Source: Flavobacterium anhuiense (GTDB lineage Bacteria; Bacteroidota; Bacteroidia; Flavobacteriales; Flavobacteriaceae). Taken from it: a stretch of 64,000 nucleotides of DNA. Position numbers and translations under genes: made by a program. How positions within the stretch are numbered: position 1 is the stretch's first letter; the number at the start of each line of letters is the position of its first letter. The notes below the pieces were generated by a model. That model searched no databases. It was not told the origin of the DNA and saw nothing but the letters and a program-made list of their open reading frames with translations. Where the stretch lies: NCBI RefSeq assembly GCF_004151235.1, contig NZ_JUIV01000002.1, positions 186,001-250,000 on the forward strand, written 5' to 3'. Positions 1 to 9,297 of this stretch are shown here, one piece after another.

Positions 1-795
1 CAAGGCGTTTATACCGAAGTTTTATTTAAAAAAACAATTATGTCTTCGTTTCACGGAATGTGGAGTTTTGCAGGATTTACAGGTGCTTTGGTAGGTTTAG
101 GAATGCTGGCTTTAAAATTGAGTCCGCTGCATCATTTTATAATTGTAGCTGGAATCGTTTTATTGATGGTAGCTTTTAACTTTAAATTTTTGGTTAGAGC
201 CAAAGAAAAAAAGAAACCCAAAGAAGAAGGCAAAAAACTATTTGTAAAACCAGATACGGCTTTGCTTTGGCTAGGCGTTATCGGATTCTGCAGTATGGCG
301 AGTGAAGGTGTTATGTTTGACTGGAGCGGAGTTTACTTTAAAGATATTGTAAAAGCGCCTGGACCATTGGTGGTTTTAGGTTATACATCTTTTATGATTA
401 TGATGGCGAGCGGAAGATTCTTAGGCGACGGATTAATCAATAAATTTGGTCGCGAGCGTGTCATGCAGATTAGCGGTGTTATGATTTCGGCTGGACTTTT
501 TACGGCTGTTTTTCTTCCTTATATCATTCCGTGTACCATTGCTTTTATGTTTGTAGGTTTAGGTGTTGCTACAATTGTTCCTACAGTTTATAGTATTGCA
601 GGTAAAAACCCGACTGTTCCAGCGGGCGAAGCTTTAACGATTGTTTCTAGCGTAAGTTTCCTTGGTTTCTTAATGGGGCCGCCTGTAATTGGGCACATTG
701 CACAAAGTTTCGGATTGCAGTTTTCTTTTGCTTTTATCGGAATTTTTGGAGTGCTGATCGCTTTTATGGTTTCTAAAATTAGAACAGAGGCATAA
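1..795 (+). CDS. MFS transporter, C-terminal part (5' end outside window)
   Basis: This is the C-terminal part of a major facilitator superfamily permease of the inner membrane. The frame is open back to base 1, and the 13 codons before the ATG at 40 read as normal MFS sequence (QGVYTEVLFKKTI), so the gene starts outside the window and the ATG at 40 is internal. About seven hydrophobic helices are visible, with a lysine-rich cytoplasmic loop (KEKKKPKEEGKK) between the two halves. The stretch SSFHGMWSFAGFTGALVG resembles the YbjJ-like branch of MFS carriers. The substrate cannot be told from the sequence. A hairpin follows at 830-864. Confidence 0.85.
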   Translation, partial: QGVYTEVLFKKTIMSSFHGMWSFAGFTGALVGLGMLALKLSPLHHFIIVAGIVLLMVAFNFKFLVRAKEKKKPKEEGKKLFVKPDTALLWLGVIGFCSMASEGVMFDWSGVYFKDIVKAPGPLVVLGYTSFMIMMASGRFLGDGLINKFGRERVMQISGVMISAGLFTAVFLPYIIPCTIAFMFVGLGVATIVPTVYSIAGKNPTVPAGEALTIVSSVSFLGFLMGPPVIGHIAQSFGLQFSFAFIGIFGVLIAFMVSKIRTEA

Positions 796-829
796 TAAAT
801 CACCTTTGTAAAATTGCCATTATTTAAAT

Positions 830-864
830 ATTCTTTCAATAAATCAAAATAAACTTGAAAGAAT
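830..864 (+). terminator. weak hairpin after MFS gene
   Basis: A 10-bp perfect stem (ATTCTTTCAA at 830-839 against TTGAAAGAAT at 855-864) with a 15-base loop is followed by a T-rich but interrupted tail. It lies 35 bases after the MFS stop codon. It may act as a terminator, but the AT-rich stem and poor T-tract make this uncertain. Confidence 0.35.
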
Positions 865-888
865 TTACTTATAATTAAATAATTTGTT

Positions 889-896
889 TACTTTTG
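889..896 (+). promoter_or_regulatory. candidate -7 box for the TonB receptor operon
   Basis: TACTTTTG matches the Bacteroidota -7 consensus TAnnTTTG and lies about 115 bases before the TonB receptor start. No TTG was found at the usual 17-23 base spacing, so this is a half match. Confidence 0.35.
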
Positions 897-1011
897 AATT
901 TCTAACTTAGACGTTAAAGGTTTAAGATTCTCTTTTTCCAAAAACCAATTTTATCTTTTGAATTAAGGATTATCAATCCTAAGAATATTTAAAAGTTAAT
1001 AATAGGTTTTA

Positions 1012-3831
1012 ATGGTAAAAAATTACGCATTCTTCTTTATTTTTTTGTTCTTCAATTTTGCTTTTGCACAGCAGGAAATAACGGTTACAGGAATTGTTAT
1101 CGATGCCCGAACGCAGAATCCGCTAGAAAATGTAGTGGTGACAATACAAAATACGGCTGTGATGCAGCTTACTTCAAAATCGGGAAAATTTGAACTTCAT
1201 ATATTTCCCAAAAAAGAGCAACTGCTTTTGCTTAGAAGTCAGGGATACAAAGATTTTCTTTTGAAAGTGAAGTCCAACGCTGGACAGAATATCAATCTTG
1301 GAACATTGCAATTAGAGGACGCTTATTCAGATGAGGTTCCTGCTGCATTAATCACTTTATCAGATAGCGATTTCTCAGAAGATAATAGTTCGTCTGAAAT
1401 GACATCTGGACTTTTGCAATCGTCAAGAGATGCTTTTATGCAGGCAGCAGCATTCAATTGGGGACAAGCTAGATTTCGTATGCGTGGTTTAGACAGCGAA
1501 AATGCAATCACGATGCTCAACGGAATGGCAATGAACAAAATCTACGATGGAAGACCGCAATGGAGCAATTGGGGAGGTTTAAACAATGTACTTAGAAATC
1601 AGGAATTTTCAGTTGGAACAGCAGCTTCCAATTACACTTTTGGAGGAGTTTTAGGCACACAGCAGATTTTTACACGCGCTTCTTTGTATAGAAAAGGAGC
1701 GTCGCTCACGTTTTCAGGAAGCAATACTACTTATTTATGGCGAGCAAACGGAACTTATGCGTCAGGAATGAATGCTTCTGGATGGGCTTTTGTGGTTTCA
1801 GCTGGAAAACGCTGGGCTGACGAAGGTTATTTTGAAGGCACAAATTTCGATGCGGATTCTTTTTTTCTTAGTGTTGAAAAGAAATTAAATAAGAGAAATT
1901 CAATCAATTTTACAGGGTTTTATACGCCAAATTCACGAGGAAAAAACTCAGCGAACACTAGTGAAGTCACCGATTTAATGGGCGAAAAATACAATTCGTA
2001 TTGGGGATTTCAGAACGGAGAAAAGAGAAATGCAAAAACAAAAAATGTAGAAGAGCCACTCTTTATGCTGAATCATTATTTTAAAATTGATGATAAAACC
2101 AATCTGAATTCTGCTATTATGTATCAATTCGGAAAGGTTGGAAACAGCAATATCGATTACCAAAATGCTGATAGTCCCGACCCTGTTTATTATAGGAAAA
2201 TGCCAAGTTATTTTAGTTCGCTTTATGCTAAAGATCAAGGAGAGTTTTCGGGTGAATTTACTCCAGACTATGAAAATGCAGAAAAAAACAAAATAGCATT
2301 TTTAGCCAATTCGCAGATCAATTGGGACGAAATGTATTTTGCCAATCAAAAAATAGGACAAAATGGCTATGTGCCTGCGCAGAGCCATTATGTGCTGTAT
2401 GAAGACAGAACAGATGATCGAACTTTTGCGGTAAATTCAAATCTGAATACACAGATAACCCCTAATATTTCTTTTGATGGCGGATTTACTTTTAAGAAAT
2501 TAAAATCACATAATTTTCAGTATTTATTAGACCTTCTTGGCGGAGCGTATTTTGAAGATATCGACACTTTTTACAAAGGAAATCTTTCGCAATCAGATTT
2601 GTTGCATCCAAATCGTCAAGTTGGAGTTGGAGATATTTACGGATACAATTACAATTTATTGGCTAATACTTTAGATGTTTTTGCGCAGTTTAAATTTAGT
2701 TATAATAAAACAGAATTCTTCTTGGCTCAATCCTATTCCATGTCAGATTATCAAAGAGAAGGATTGTATCAAAATGGGTTGTATCCGACAAATTCATTGG
2801 GAAAAAGTGAGAAAGTGAATTTTGAGAATTTCGGTTTTAAAGGCGGTTTCACTTATAAAATTTCAGGAAAACAATTGTTGTTTTTTAATGCCGCACATTT
2901 TACAAGAGCGCCTTCACTGCGAAATACTTTTTCGAATTCACGATTGAATAATAATGTTGTGGATGGAATTGAAAGCGAAAATATCAGTAGTGCTGAGGCT
3001 AATTATGTATATCGTTCAGCAAAATTCAAATTGCGGTTAACAGCATATTATACCACAATTAAAAATACTTCGAAAACTTCTTATTTCTATGCCGAAGGAA
3101 TTTTCGATAATGGCGCGGGTTATGATCCTACAAATGCATTTGTCAGTCAGACTTTAACCAATTTGGATAAGAAAAATACGGGAGCAGAATTAAGCTTTGA
3201 ATATCAAATTTGGCCAACATTAAAAACAACTTTATCGGCAGCATTTGGAAATTACGTCTATAGCAGCAATCCAAATGTTATGATTGTAAACGATGCCAAT
3301 AGAGCAAAAGAAGGAACGAAAACTACTTTTGATTTTGGACCCGCTTATTTAAAAAATTATAAACAGCCGGGAACTCCACAGCAGGCGTATTCATTTGGAC
3401 TAGAATATCGCGATCCGAAGTTTTGGTGGATTGGTAGCAATATCAATTATTTGGCAGAGAGTTATATAGATGTTTCGCCAATTTCTAGAACATCTCAATT
3501 TTACATCAATCCGGCAAATGGTTTTCCTTTTCCTGAGGCAACTTCCGAAAGAGGGAATGAATTGCTAAAACAAGAAAAATTTCAACCTGTCATGTTGCTG
3601 AATTTTAACGGAGGAAAATCTTGGCGTATTCATAAAAAATATGTGGGACTTTTTGCCAGCGTAAATAATGTCTTGGATTTAATGTATAAAACCGGTGGTT
3701 TTGAACAGGCAAGAAATGCCAATTTTAGAGCATTGAATCAAGATGTTTCAAGCGGAACGCCATCTTTTGGCCCAAGATATTATTATGGTTATGGACGAAC
3801 TTATTTTCTAAATCTTACAATCGGTTTATAA
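1012..3831 (+). CDS. TonB-dependent outer-membrane receptor with carboxypeptidase-like N-terminal domain
   Basis: This is an outer-membrane beta-barrel importer energised by TonB, 939 residues long. A signal peptide ends near residue 19 (FNFAFA-Q). A carboxypeptidase-regulatory-like beta-sandwich follows at about 23-100 (VTGIVIDARTQNPLENVVV). The plug domain follows (RMRGLDSENAITMLNGM, about 160-180), then a long barrel rich in aromatic-alternating strands that ends in YFLNLTIGL, a typical closing strand. It is 18 bases upstream of a DUF5689 lipoprotein, a pairing common in Flavobacteriaceae and reminiscent of SusC/SusD-type couples, although this is not a classic SusC and no SusD is present. 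The substrate is unknown. Confidence 0.85.
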   Translation: MVKNYAFFFIFLFFNFAFAQQEITVTGIVIDARTQNPLENVVVTIQNTAVMQLTSKSGKFELHIFPKKEQLLLLRSQGYKDFLLKVKSNAGQNINLGTLQLEDAYSDEVPAALITLSDSDFSEDNSSSEMTSGLLQSSRDAFMQAAAFNWGQARFRMRGLDSENAITMLNGMAMNKIYDGRPQWSNWGGLNNVLRNQEFSVGTAASNYTFGGVLGTQQIFTRASLYRKGASLTFSGSNTTYLWRANGTYASGMNASGWAFVVSAGKRWADEGYFEGTNFDADSFFLSVEKKLNKRNSINFTGFYTPNSRGKNSANTSEVTDLMGEKYNSYWGFQNGEKRNAKTKNVEEPLFMLNHYFKIDDKTNLNSAIMYQFGKVGNSNIDYQNADSPDPVYYRKMPSYFSSLYAKDQGEFSGEFTPDYENAEKNKIAFLANSQINWDEMYFANQKIGQNGYVPAQSHYVLYEDRTDDRTFAVNSNLNTQITPNISFDGGFTFKKLKSHNFQYLLDLLGGAYFEDIDTFYKGNLSQSDLLHPNRQVGVGDIYGYNYNLLANTLDVFAQFKFSYNKTEFFLAQSYSMSDYQREGLYQNGLYPTNSLGKSEKVNFENFGFKGGFTYKISGKQLLFFNAAHFTRAPSLRNTFSNSRLNNNVVDGIESENISSAEANYVYRSAKFKLRLTAYYTTIKNTSKTSYFYAEGIFDNGAGYDPTNAFVSQTLTNLDKKNTGAELSFEYQIWPTLKTTLSAAFGNYVYSSNPNVMIVNDANRAKEGTKTTFDFGPAYLKNYKQPGTPQQAYSFGLEYRDPKFWWIGSNINYLAESYIDVSPISRTSQFYINPANGFPFPEATSERGNELLKQEKFQPVMLLNFNGGKSWRIHKKYVGLFASVNNVLDLMYKTGGFEQARNANFRALNQDVSSGTPSFGPRYYYGYGRTYFLNLTIGL

Positions 3832-3849
3832 ACTGAAAATTTATTTCTC

Positions 3850-5184
3850 ATGAAAAAACTAATTTTACTTTTTGCACTATCTCTAATTAGTTGCAGTAAA
3901 GAAGTCGAAACCCCAGAATTAGCTTGCACGCAGCCAAATTTTACTGTAAATAAAAGCGTAGAAAAAGTCTATGAGCTTTCGGGTACTACAGCGAAACAAT
4001 ATTTGTATGACGACATTATAGAAGCTTACGTAGTTTCGAGTGACGAAGGTGGCAATTTTTTTAAGACTATTTCATTGCAGACAAAACAAACTGAAAAAGC
4101 GCCAGCAATTGGTTTTAGTGTTCCTATTGATGCAACAAATACCTATATTGATTATCGCGTAGGGAATAAAGTGTTTGTAAAACTGAAAAATCAATTTACA
4201 GATTTGTATTATGGCGGTTTAAGAATTGGAAGTTTGTATGTGAGTAATGCCGGTGACCCCACAATTGGAAGAATTTCTCAAAACGAATATAAAAATGTAT
4301 TAAACGCTTCGTGCACAAATATAGACGAGAACCAGTTGGTTAAATCACTTTCTGTAGAAGAAGCTCTTTCAGATTCTAAACTAAATACATTAATCGAATT
4401 AAAAGATGTGGAATTTACCGAAGCAGCATTAGGACGTCATTACTTTGAAGAATCTAATAATGTTGGAGGTTCAACAAACTGGTATTTGAGAGATAAAACA
4501 GGAAATCAAGTTATTTTTAGAACCAGCAGTTATGCAAAATTTGCAGATCACGATGTTCCAGAAGGAAGTGGAAAAGTAAAGGGAATTCTAACCAAGTTCG
4601 GCACTGACTATCAATTTATGGTTCGATATGAAAGCGATATTGTGATGAACGGAAAAAGAAATACTCCATTTTTTTCAGAGGATTTTCAGTCGGTTAAAAA
4701 CAATGTCAATTTTGCGCTTCCAGGCTGGAGTAATATTGTAGAAAAAGCCACAAAACTCTGGAAGAGTATGGTATATTCTGGAAATGGCTACGCAGAGTTT
4801 AACACTACAAGCACAACTGCAGCTGAGAATATAGCTTGGCTTGTTTCGCCTAAAATAAATCTAACAGGATATAAAAATGCTGTGCTTTCTTTTAGAAGCG
4901 CGCAACACGATTTAAAAGTCGATTCTCCGTTAAATACACTAGAAGTTTATGTCTCTACTAATTTTGATGGCGCAAGCGTGACCAAAGCAAAATGGACAAA
5001 ACTGGAAGCAAAAGTTCCAACACTTTCAACTCCTGCGCGTGAGTTTATCAGTTCTGGAGGAATCGATCTTTCGGCTTATTCTGGAAACATAAATATTGCC
5101 TTTAAGTACATCGGATCCGGAAAAGACAAAACATTAAATGGTGCTTTTATGGTTGATGATATTAAGATATTTGGTGAAAAATAA
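3850..5184 (+). CDS. DUF5689-family lipoprotein
   Basis: This 444-residue lipoprotein has a short signal peptide ending in the lipobox LISC, with the acylated cysteine at residue 15. The N-terminal two thirds (about 20-270) resemble DUF5689, a beta-rich domain found beside TonB receptors. The last 160 residues (FFSEDFQSVKNN, then LVSPKINLTGYKNAVLSFRSAQ and GAFMVDDIKIFG) look like a jelly-roll carbohydrate-binding or choice-of-anchor domain. It starts 18 bases after the TonB receptor stop and is probably co-transcribed, so it is inferred to be a surface partner of that receptor. The ligand is unknown. Confidence 0.75.
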   Translation: MKKLILLFALSLISCSKEVETPELACTQPNFTVNKSVEKVYELSGTTAKQYLYDDIIEAYVVSSDEGGNFFKTISLQTKQTEKAPAIGFSVPIDATNTYIDYRVGNKVFVKLKNQFTDLYYGGLRIGSLYVSNAGDPTIGRISQNEYKNVLNASCTNIDENQLVKSLSVEEALSDSKLNTLIELKDVEFTEAALGRHYFEESNNVGGSTNWYLRDKTGNQVIFRTSSYAKFADHDVPEGSGKVKGILTKFGTDYQFMVRYESDIVMNGKRNTPFFSEDFQSVKNNVNFALPGWSNIVEKATKLWKSMVYSGNGYAEFNTTSTTAAENIAWLVSPKINLTGYKNAVLSFRSAQHDLKVDSPLNTLEVYVSTNFDGASVTKAKWTKLEAKVPTLSTPAREFISSGGIDLSAYSGNINIAFKYIGSGKDKTLNGAFMVDDIKIFGEK

Positions 5185-5321
5185 GCGGTAATTTTTAAAA
5201 AGAAAATTAATAGGCTGAATTTTAGAGTATTATTGAAAAGTTTGTAGTTTTTGTATTTCAAATTGTTAAAATCTAATTGAATTTTGTATTTTGGTCGTCC
5301 CAAATCAATACAAAAACAAAT

Positions 5322-6179
5322 ATGAGAACCTACTTTATTGCCATCTTATGGATGGTGTTTCCTTTCTTGATGCACAGTCAAGACAACGTTAAGCTAAAGC
5401 AGATCAACATTGTAAAAACAAATTACCAAAACTCTAAAGACGGCGAAATTGTTAACAAAACAATGGTTTTTAAGGATGGTAAACTTCAAACCATAACCAC
5501 TTCAGATGTTGTACAGCATTTTTATTACAACAAAAATGGTTTGTTAGACATGACGGTAAAAGATAAAGTAGGAAGCGACTGGAAAGAAGTGATCAATTAT
5601 ACTTACGATGCCGATAACAACATTACCAAATTTGTAAAAAAATATCAGGAAGGACCTAATTATATTACTAAAGTGGTTTCATTTGTTTATGAAGGAGCAA
5701 GAATAAAAGTAACCACAAAAAAGAGCACCAATCACCAAAATCTGGTAGACGATATTGAATATCTCGTAGAAAACGGAATTATTGTAAGACGTACTTCACG
5801 TGATAGAAACAAAGCAATTATTGGAAAGCTGGAATATGTTTATGTGAATGATAATGTGTCGAGACATAAAGGATTGGTTGGAGATAAAATCTCTAAATCT
5901 TATACTTACGATGATAAAAAATCGGTTGATCAGTTAATCGTTCAAAGTCTTTTTGGAGACAATTACAAAGTAATCGTTCCGATGATTTCGTATCATGAAG
6001 AAGAATTTGAGTTTGAATCTATTTCTTATAATAATGAGATGAATTTCAGCCCGTCATCAACAGCTTTAGTTGCGGTGAGTAGAAAATACAAATACAATAA
6101 ATTAAACTATCCGATTTCTTGCTCTCAGATAGAAGAAAACGGAATTGTGAAAACGGAAAAAACTTTTATTTACGAATAA
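5322..6179 (+). CDS. secreted protein of unknown function
   Basis: This 285-residue protein begins with a signal peptide (MRTYFIAILWMVFPFLMHSQ). An upstream in-frame start at 5277 would add 15 residues ahead of the signal peptide and is rejected. The mature part shows short beta-strand units of the form YNKNGLLDMTVKD, YTYDADNNITKFVKK and KYKYNKLNYPI. This spacing recalls YD/RHS-like or YARHG-like secreted repeats, but no family is firmly recognised. It lies 137 bases after the DUF5689 gene and may share its transcript. A terminator follows at 6211-6254. Confidence 0.7.
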   Translation: MRTYFIAILWMVFPFLMHSQDNVKLKQINIVKTNYQNSKDGEIVNKTMVFKDGKLQTITTSDVVQHFYYNKNGLLDMTVKDKVGSDWKEVINYTYDADNNITKFVKKYQEGPNYITKVVSFVYEGARIKVTTKKSTNHQNLVDDIEYLVENGIIVRRTSRDRNKAIIGKLEYVYVNDNVSRHKGLVGDKISKSYTYDDKKSVDQLIVQSLFGDNYKVIVPMISYHEEEFEFESISYNNEMNFSPSSTALVAVSRKYKYNKLNYPISCSQIEENGIVKTEKTFIYE

Positions 6180-6210
6180 ACGTTTTAAACTTAGACCATT
6201 TATTGAGTAA

Positions 6211-6254
6211 GTGGAACCTTGTTGAGTTTATCTTGACGGGTTCCATTTTTTTTT
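6211..6254 (+). terminator. intrinsic terminator
   Basis: The stem (G)TGGAACC at 6211-6218 pairs with GGTTCCA(T) at 6239-6246 around a 20-base loop and is followed directly by a run of T. It closes the transcript of the secreted protein that ends at 6179. Confidence 0.7.
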
Positions 6255-6298
6255 GCAGTTTATTCTGCTAATATAAATGTAAAAACAAAATTGTATAA

Positions 6299-6328
6299 TT
6301 GATTGTAGCTGACAAATGATTAAATTTG
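6299..6328 (+). promoter_or_regulatory. hflX promoter (TTG-N19-TAAATTTG)
   Basis: TTG at 6299-6301 is followed after 19 bases by TAAATTTG at 6321-6328, a full match to the Flavobacterium promoter pattern. It is 16 bases upstream of the hflX ATG, so the leader must be very short. Confidence 0.65.
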
Positions 6329-6344
6329 CACCTTATTCAAGACT

Positions 6345-7577
6345 ATGTTAGAAAAAGAAGTTATAAATTTTGAGCGAACAGTAATTGTTGGTATTGTAAC
6401 TCAAAATCAAAGTGAAGAAAAACTAAATGAATATTTAGACGAATTGGAGTTTTTGACTTTTACCGCTGGAGGTGAAGTTATTAAACGCTTTTCGCAAAAA
6501 ATGGAACGCCCTAATCCGAAAACTTTTGTGGGTACGGGGAAAATTGATGACATCAATCTTTTTGTAAAAGAAAACAAAATATCGACTGTAATTTTTGATG
6601 ATGAGTTAACGCCGTCACAGCAGAAAAACATCTCAAGAATTATTGACTGTAAAATTCTAGACAGAACAAACTTAATTCTAGACATTTTTGCGCAGAGAGC
6701 CGAAACTTCCTATGCTAGAACGCAGGTAGAATTGGCACAATGTCAGTATTTGCTTCCGAGACTTTCTGGTTTATGGACACACCTTGAACGTCAAAAAGGG
6801 GGAATTGGTATGCGTGGACCTGGAGAAACAGAGATTGAAACCGATAGACGTATTGTTCGTGACAGAATTTCGTTATTGAAAGAGAAAATCAAAACGATCG
6901 ACAAACAAATGAGCATTCAGCGAAGCAATCGCGGTGCAATGGTTCGTGTAGCTTTGGTTGGATATACCAATGTTGGAAAATCGACTTTGATGAATGCAAT
7001 TGGTAAAAGCGATGTTTTTGTTGAGAATAAATTGTTTGCAACTTTAGATACAACCGTTAGAAAGGTGGTTATTAAAAATCTTCCTTTCTTACTTTCTGAT
7101 ACAGTTGGATTTATTCGAAAACTGCCAACACAATTGGTTGACTCTTTTAAAAGTACCTTAGATGAAGTTCGTGAAGCCGATTTATTGTTGCATGTCGTAG
7201 ATATCTCGCATCCTGATTTTGAAGATCATATCGAATCTGTAAATAAGACTTTACAAGAGATCAAAAGCAACGACAAACCAACTATTATGGTTTTTAATAA
7301 AATCGATGCTTACAAACATCTTACGATCGATGAAGATGATTTGATTACAGAAAGAACCAGAAAACACTGGACACTTGACGAGTGGAAACAAACTTGGATG
7401 AGTAATGTAGGGCAGGATAAAGCGTTGTTTATTTCTGCCAGAAACAAAGAGAATTTCGAAGAATTTAGAGAAACGGTTTATGAAGCGGTTCGTCAGATTC
7501 ATATTACGCGTTTTCCCTACAACAATTTCTTATATCCAGATTATAAGGATGCAGTTGAAAAAGATGAAGAAGAATAA
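6345..7577 (+). CDS. hflX: GTPase HflX, ribosome-associated
   Basis: HflX is a GTPase that binds the 50S subunit and splits stalled 70S ribosomes in many bacteria. The 410-residue protein shows the N-terminal HflX domain with the glycine-rich loop GGIGMRGPGE at 152-161, a connecting helix (about 165-195), then the G domain. That domain has G1 GYTNVGKS (206-213), G2 TLDTT (233-237), G3 DTVG (252-255) and G4 NKID (318-321). The length is normal. It stands alone between terminators with its own promoter at 6299-6328. It is not next to hfq, as it is in Proteobacteria. Confidence 0.95.
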   Translation: MLEKEVINFERTVIVGIVTQNQSEEKLNEYLDELEFLTFTAGGEVIKRFSQKMERPNPKTFVGTGKIDDINLFVKENKISTVIFDDELTPSQQKNISRIIDCKILDRTNLILDIFAQRAETSYARTQVELAQCQYLLPRLSGLWTHLERQKGGIGMRGPGETEIETDRRIVRDRISLLKEKIKTIDKQMSIQRSNRGAMVRVALVGYTNVGKSTLMNAIGKSDVFVENKLFATLDTTVRKVVIKNLPFLLSDTVGFIRKLPTQLVDSFKSTLDEVREADLLLHVVDISHPDFEDHIESVNKTLQEIKSNDKPTIMVFNKIDAYKHLTIDEDDLITERTRKHWTLDEWKQTWMSNVGQDKALFISARNKENFEEFRETVYEAVRQIHITRFPYNNFLYPDYKDAVEKDEEE

Positions 7578-7582
7578 AATAG

Positions 7583-7616
7583 AAACGGCTTTTGAGAAAT
7601 CAAAAGCCGTTTTTTT
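7583..7616 (+). terminator. hflX terminator
   Basis: A 13-bp stem (AAACGGCTTTTGA at 7583-7595 with TCAAAAGCCGTTT at 7600-7612) closes on a GAAA tetraloop and runs into a T-tract, five bases after the hflX stop codon. It is a strong intrinsic terminator. Confidence 0.9.
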
Positions 7617-7675
7617 ATAATAAAATTGATTTTAGAAGTGTCGAATTTGACACCTTATGATTTAGTTTTGAATAA

Positions 7676-8626
7676 TTAAAAACCAAAATTAATTCCTAAA
7701 CCAAATACTTCTCTTGTCTGAAAGCCTTGAAAGGCATTGTCGTCATAGATTGCTTGGAAAGAAAAGTTTGCCGATAGAAATTTATTGACTTTCATGATAA
7801 TGTTTAAAGAATAATTAATATCGACATTTTGCGGATCTTCTAAATAATTTGAATATAGATTTAGAGAGTTTTCTGCGGTCACGTTAGTCATAACGGCCAA
7901 TTTGTAGTAGACAGAAGCATAGAATCCAAGTTCGTAACGCATACTTTTATTGGCATCGACACCAAAATAATATCCATCAGGATAAGGCAAGCCTGTTGCT
8001 GGATCGATAGCTGTAGTATACGCTTTGTCTACAAATGTGAATTTTGAAGTTAGTGGCGCAAAATTTATTTTAAGATTTTCATCTTTAGACCAATAAATAC
8101 CAGGACCAGTAGTTAGATAACCTGGAGACATGAATTTGGTGTTTTCGGTTCTAATTTCTTTTCCGTTTGCGTCTTGTCCATAAATATAACCCGTTGTAAA
8201 TTGTGTTCTGAAGTTTAAGAAATAAGAGTAATACCATTCTCCAAATGCTCTTTTTCCGACTATAGAATTGAATTCGAATCGATCGTCTGTTTTCTTCTCA
8301 AAATCAGCATTTTTGGTTTGAAGTAAACCATACGATGCAAGAACTTTATTATCCCAAGTTAAATCGTCCTTTTTGTAATTGAAGTCGTAATTGATTCCTA
8401 GCGTTCCAGAAAAACTATCTTCTCCTCCAGCAATCCAATTGTTGAAACTGGATTGGTTTAATAAAAGAGATACCGTTCCTTTTGCTTTCCAGCCGTCTTT
8501 TTCAATTGTGTCATTGATTTTTTTAACGGCTTTTTCGGTGTTTTGTGCTAGTTCTTTTTCGGTATTTTGAGCTTGTACAAATGTGAAATTTACTAAAATG
8601 AAAAGTAATGCGGTTAGCTTTCTCAT
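7676..8626 (-). CDS. DUF3078 domain protein, probable outer-membrane protein
   Basis: This 316-residue protein has a signal peptide ending at about residue 19 (NFTFVQA-Q), followed by a duplicated stretch (two copies of AQNTEKE/A). The rest resembles DUF3078 of Bacteroidetes: WKAKGTVSLLLNQSSFNNWIAGGEDSF, then alternating aromatic strands and a final strand VFGLGINFGF. The strand pattern suggests an outer-membrane beta-barrel. The role is unknown. A TATATTTG box lies upstream at 8652-8659 (minus strand), which suggests separate transcription from the suf genes. Confidence 0.8.
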   Translation of the reverse strand: MRKLTALLFILVNFTFVQAQNTEKELAQNTEKAVKKINDTIEKDGWKAKGTVSLLLNQSSFNNWIAGGEDSFSGTLGINYDFNYKKDDLTWDNKVLASYGLLQTKNADFEKKTDDRFEFNSIVGKRAFGEWYYSYFLNFRTQFTTGYIYGQDANGKEIRTENTKFMSPGYLTTGPGIYWSKDENLKINFAPLTSKFTFVDKAYTTAIDPATGLPYPDGYYFGVDANKSMRYELGFYASVYYKLAVMTNVTAENSLNLYSNYLEDPQNVDINYSLNIIMKVNKFLSANFSFQAIYDDNAFQGFQTREVFGLGINFGF

Positions 8627-8651
8627 AGTCTTTAGTTTAGAAGTGTATAAT

Positions 8652-8659
8652 CAAATATA
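8652..8659 (-). promoter_or_regulatory. candidate -7 box for the DUF3078 gene
   Basis: On the minus strand this reads TATATTTG, an exact TAnnTTTG match 25 bases from the start codon. No well-placed -33 TTG was found. Confidence 0.4.
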
Positions 8660-8705
8660 CTAAAAACCAATGGAAAGTTAAGGGATGTTGTAGTTTTAAT
8701 GCAGG

Positions 8706-9215
8706 TTATTTCTTAGATTCTTTGTATAAAGGCACTGCAGAACAAGCTTCGCCGTACATAATACTGCGGGCAAATGGCTGTAAATAATTTGTGGCCAAAA
8801 TATAAGCTCGCATTGGAACCGGCTTTTTAGAACAGCCTTTTACAATGACCGGTTTGCCTTTGTAGGCAGAATAATCTATTTTGCTTAAAAGTTCTTCATA
8901 AAGGCTTGCGTCAAGATCTTCTATAGTTCCGTTTACTACTTTTTTAGCAAAAGGAGCCAGATGAACACCAACTAAAATTAATGCCCAAGCCGGAATAATC
9001 GCATCTGTACTGCAATGTACAGCAACATATTGATCTTGATATTGGGACCAATCGTGATTTTTAAGATGTTCTCTAAAGTCTTTTTCCTTTAATAAAAATC
9101 CTTCCAAAAGCCATTGCGAAATGTCAATTTGCACACGCATTCCTTTTGGGTAATAATCCTCAAGATCAAAAACTTCTAAAGCACTATTGGCAACTTTATT
9201 GATGATTTCTTCCAT
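8706..9215 (-). CDS. DUF2480 family protein
   Basis: This 169-residue soluble protein has the features of DUF2480: DISQWLLEGFLLKEKDFR near the N-terminus, VAVHCSTDAIIPAWA in the middle and VIVKGCSKKPVPMRAYI near the C-terminus. The conserved cysteines are compatible with metal or thiol chemistry, but the biochemical role is unknown to me. In Bacteroidetes the gene usually travels with suf genes, as here, where it is the last member of the run sufS - lipoprotein - sufE - DUF59 - DUF2480. An accessory role in Fe-S assembly is inferred from this context only. Confidence 0.8.
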   Translation of the reverse strand: MEEIINKVANSALEVFDLEDYYPKGMRVQIDISQWLLEGFLLKEKDFREHLKNHDWSQYQDQYVAVHCSTDAIIPAWALILVGVHLAPFAKKVVNGTIEDLDASLYEELLSKIDYSAYKGKPVIVKGCSKKPVPMRAYILATNYLQPFARSIMYGEACSAVPLYKESKK

Positions 9216-9220
9216 TTTTT

Positions 9221-9290
9221 AGTCTGAAAGTCGAAGGTCGAAAGTCATAAAGTCTCTAATCTTTGGACTTTATGACTTTCAACTTTATGA
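9221..9290. repeat. inverted array of 7-8 base AGTCGAA-like units
   Basis: The gap between DUF2480 and the DUF59 gene holds degenerate units (AGTCTGAA, AGTCGAA, GGTCGAA, AGTCATAA) followed by their complements. The perfect 15-bp arms GAAAGTCATAAAGTC (9240-9254) and its complement (9266-9280) enclose 11 bases and can fold into a hairpin within the operon transcript. Confidence 0.75.
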
Positions 9291-9297
9291 CTATTTT

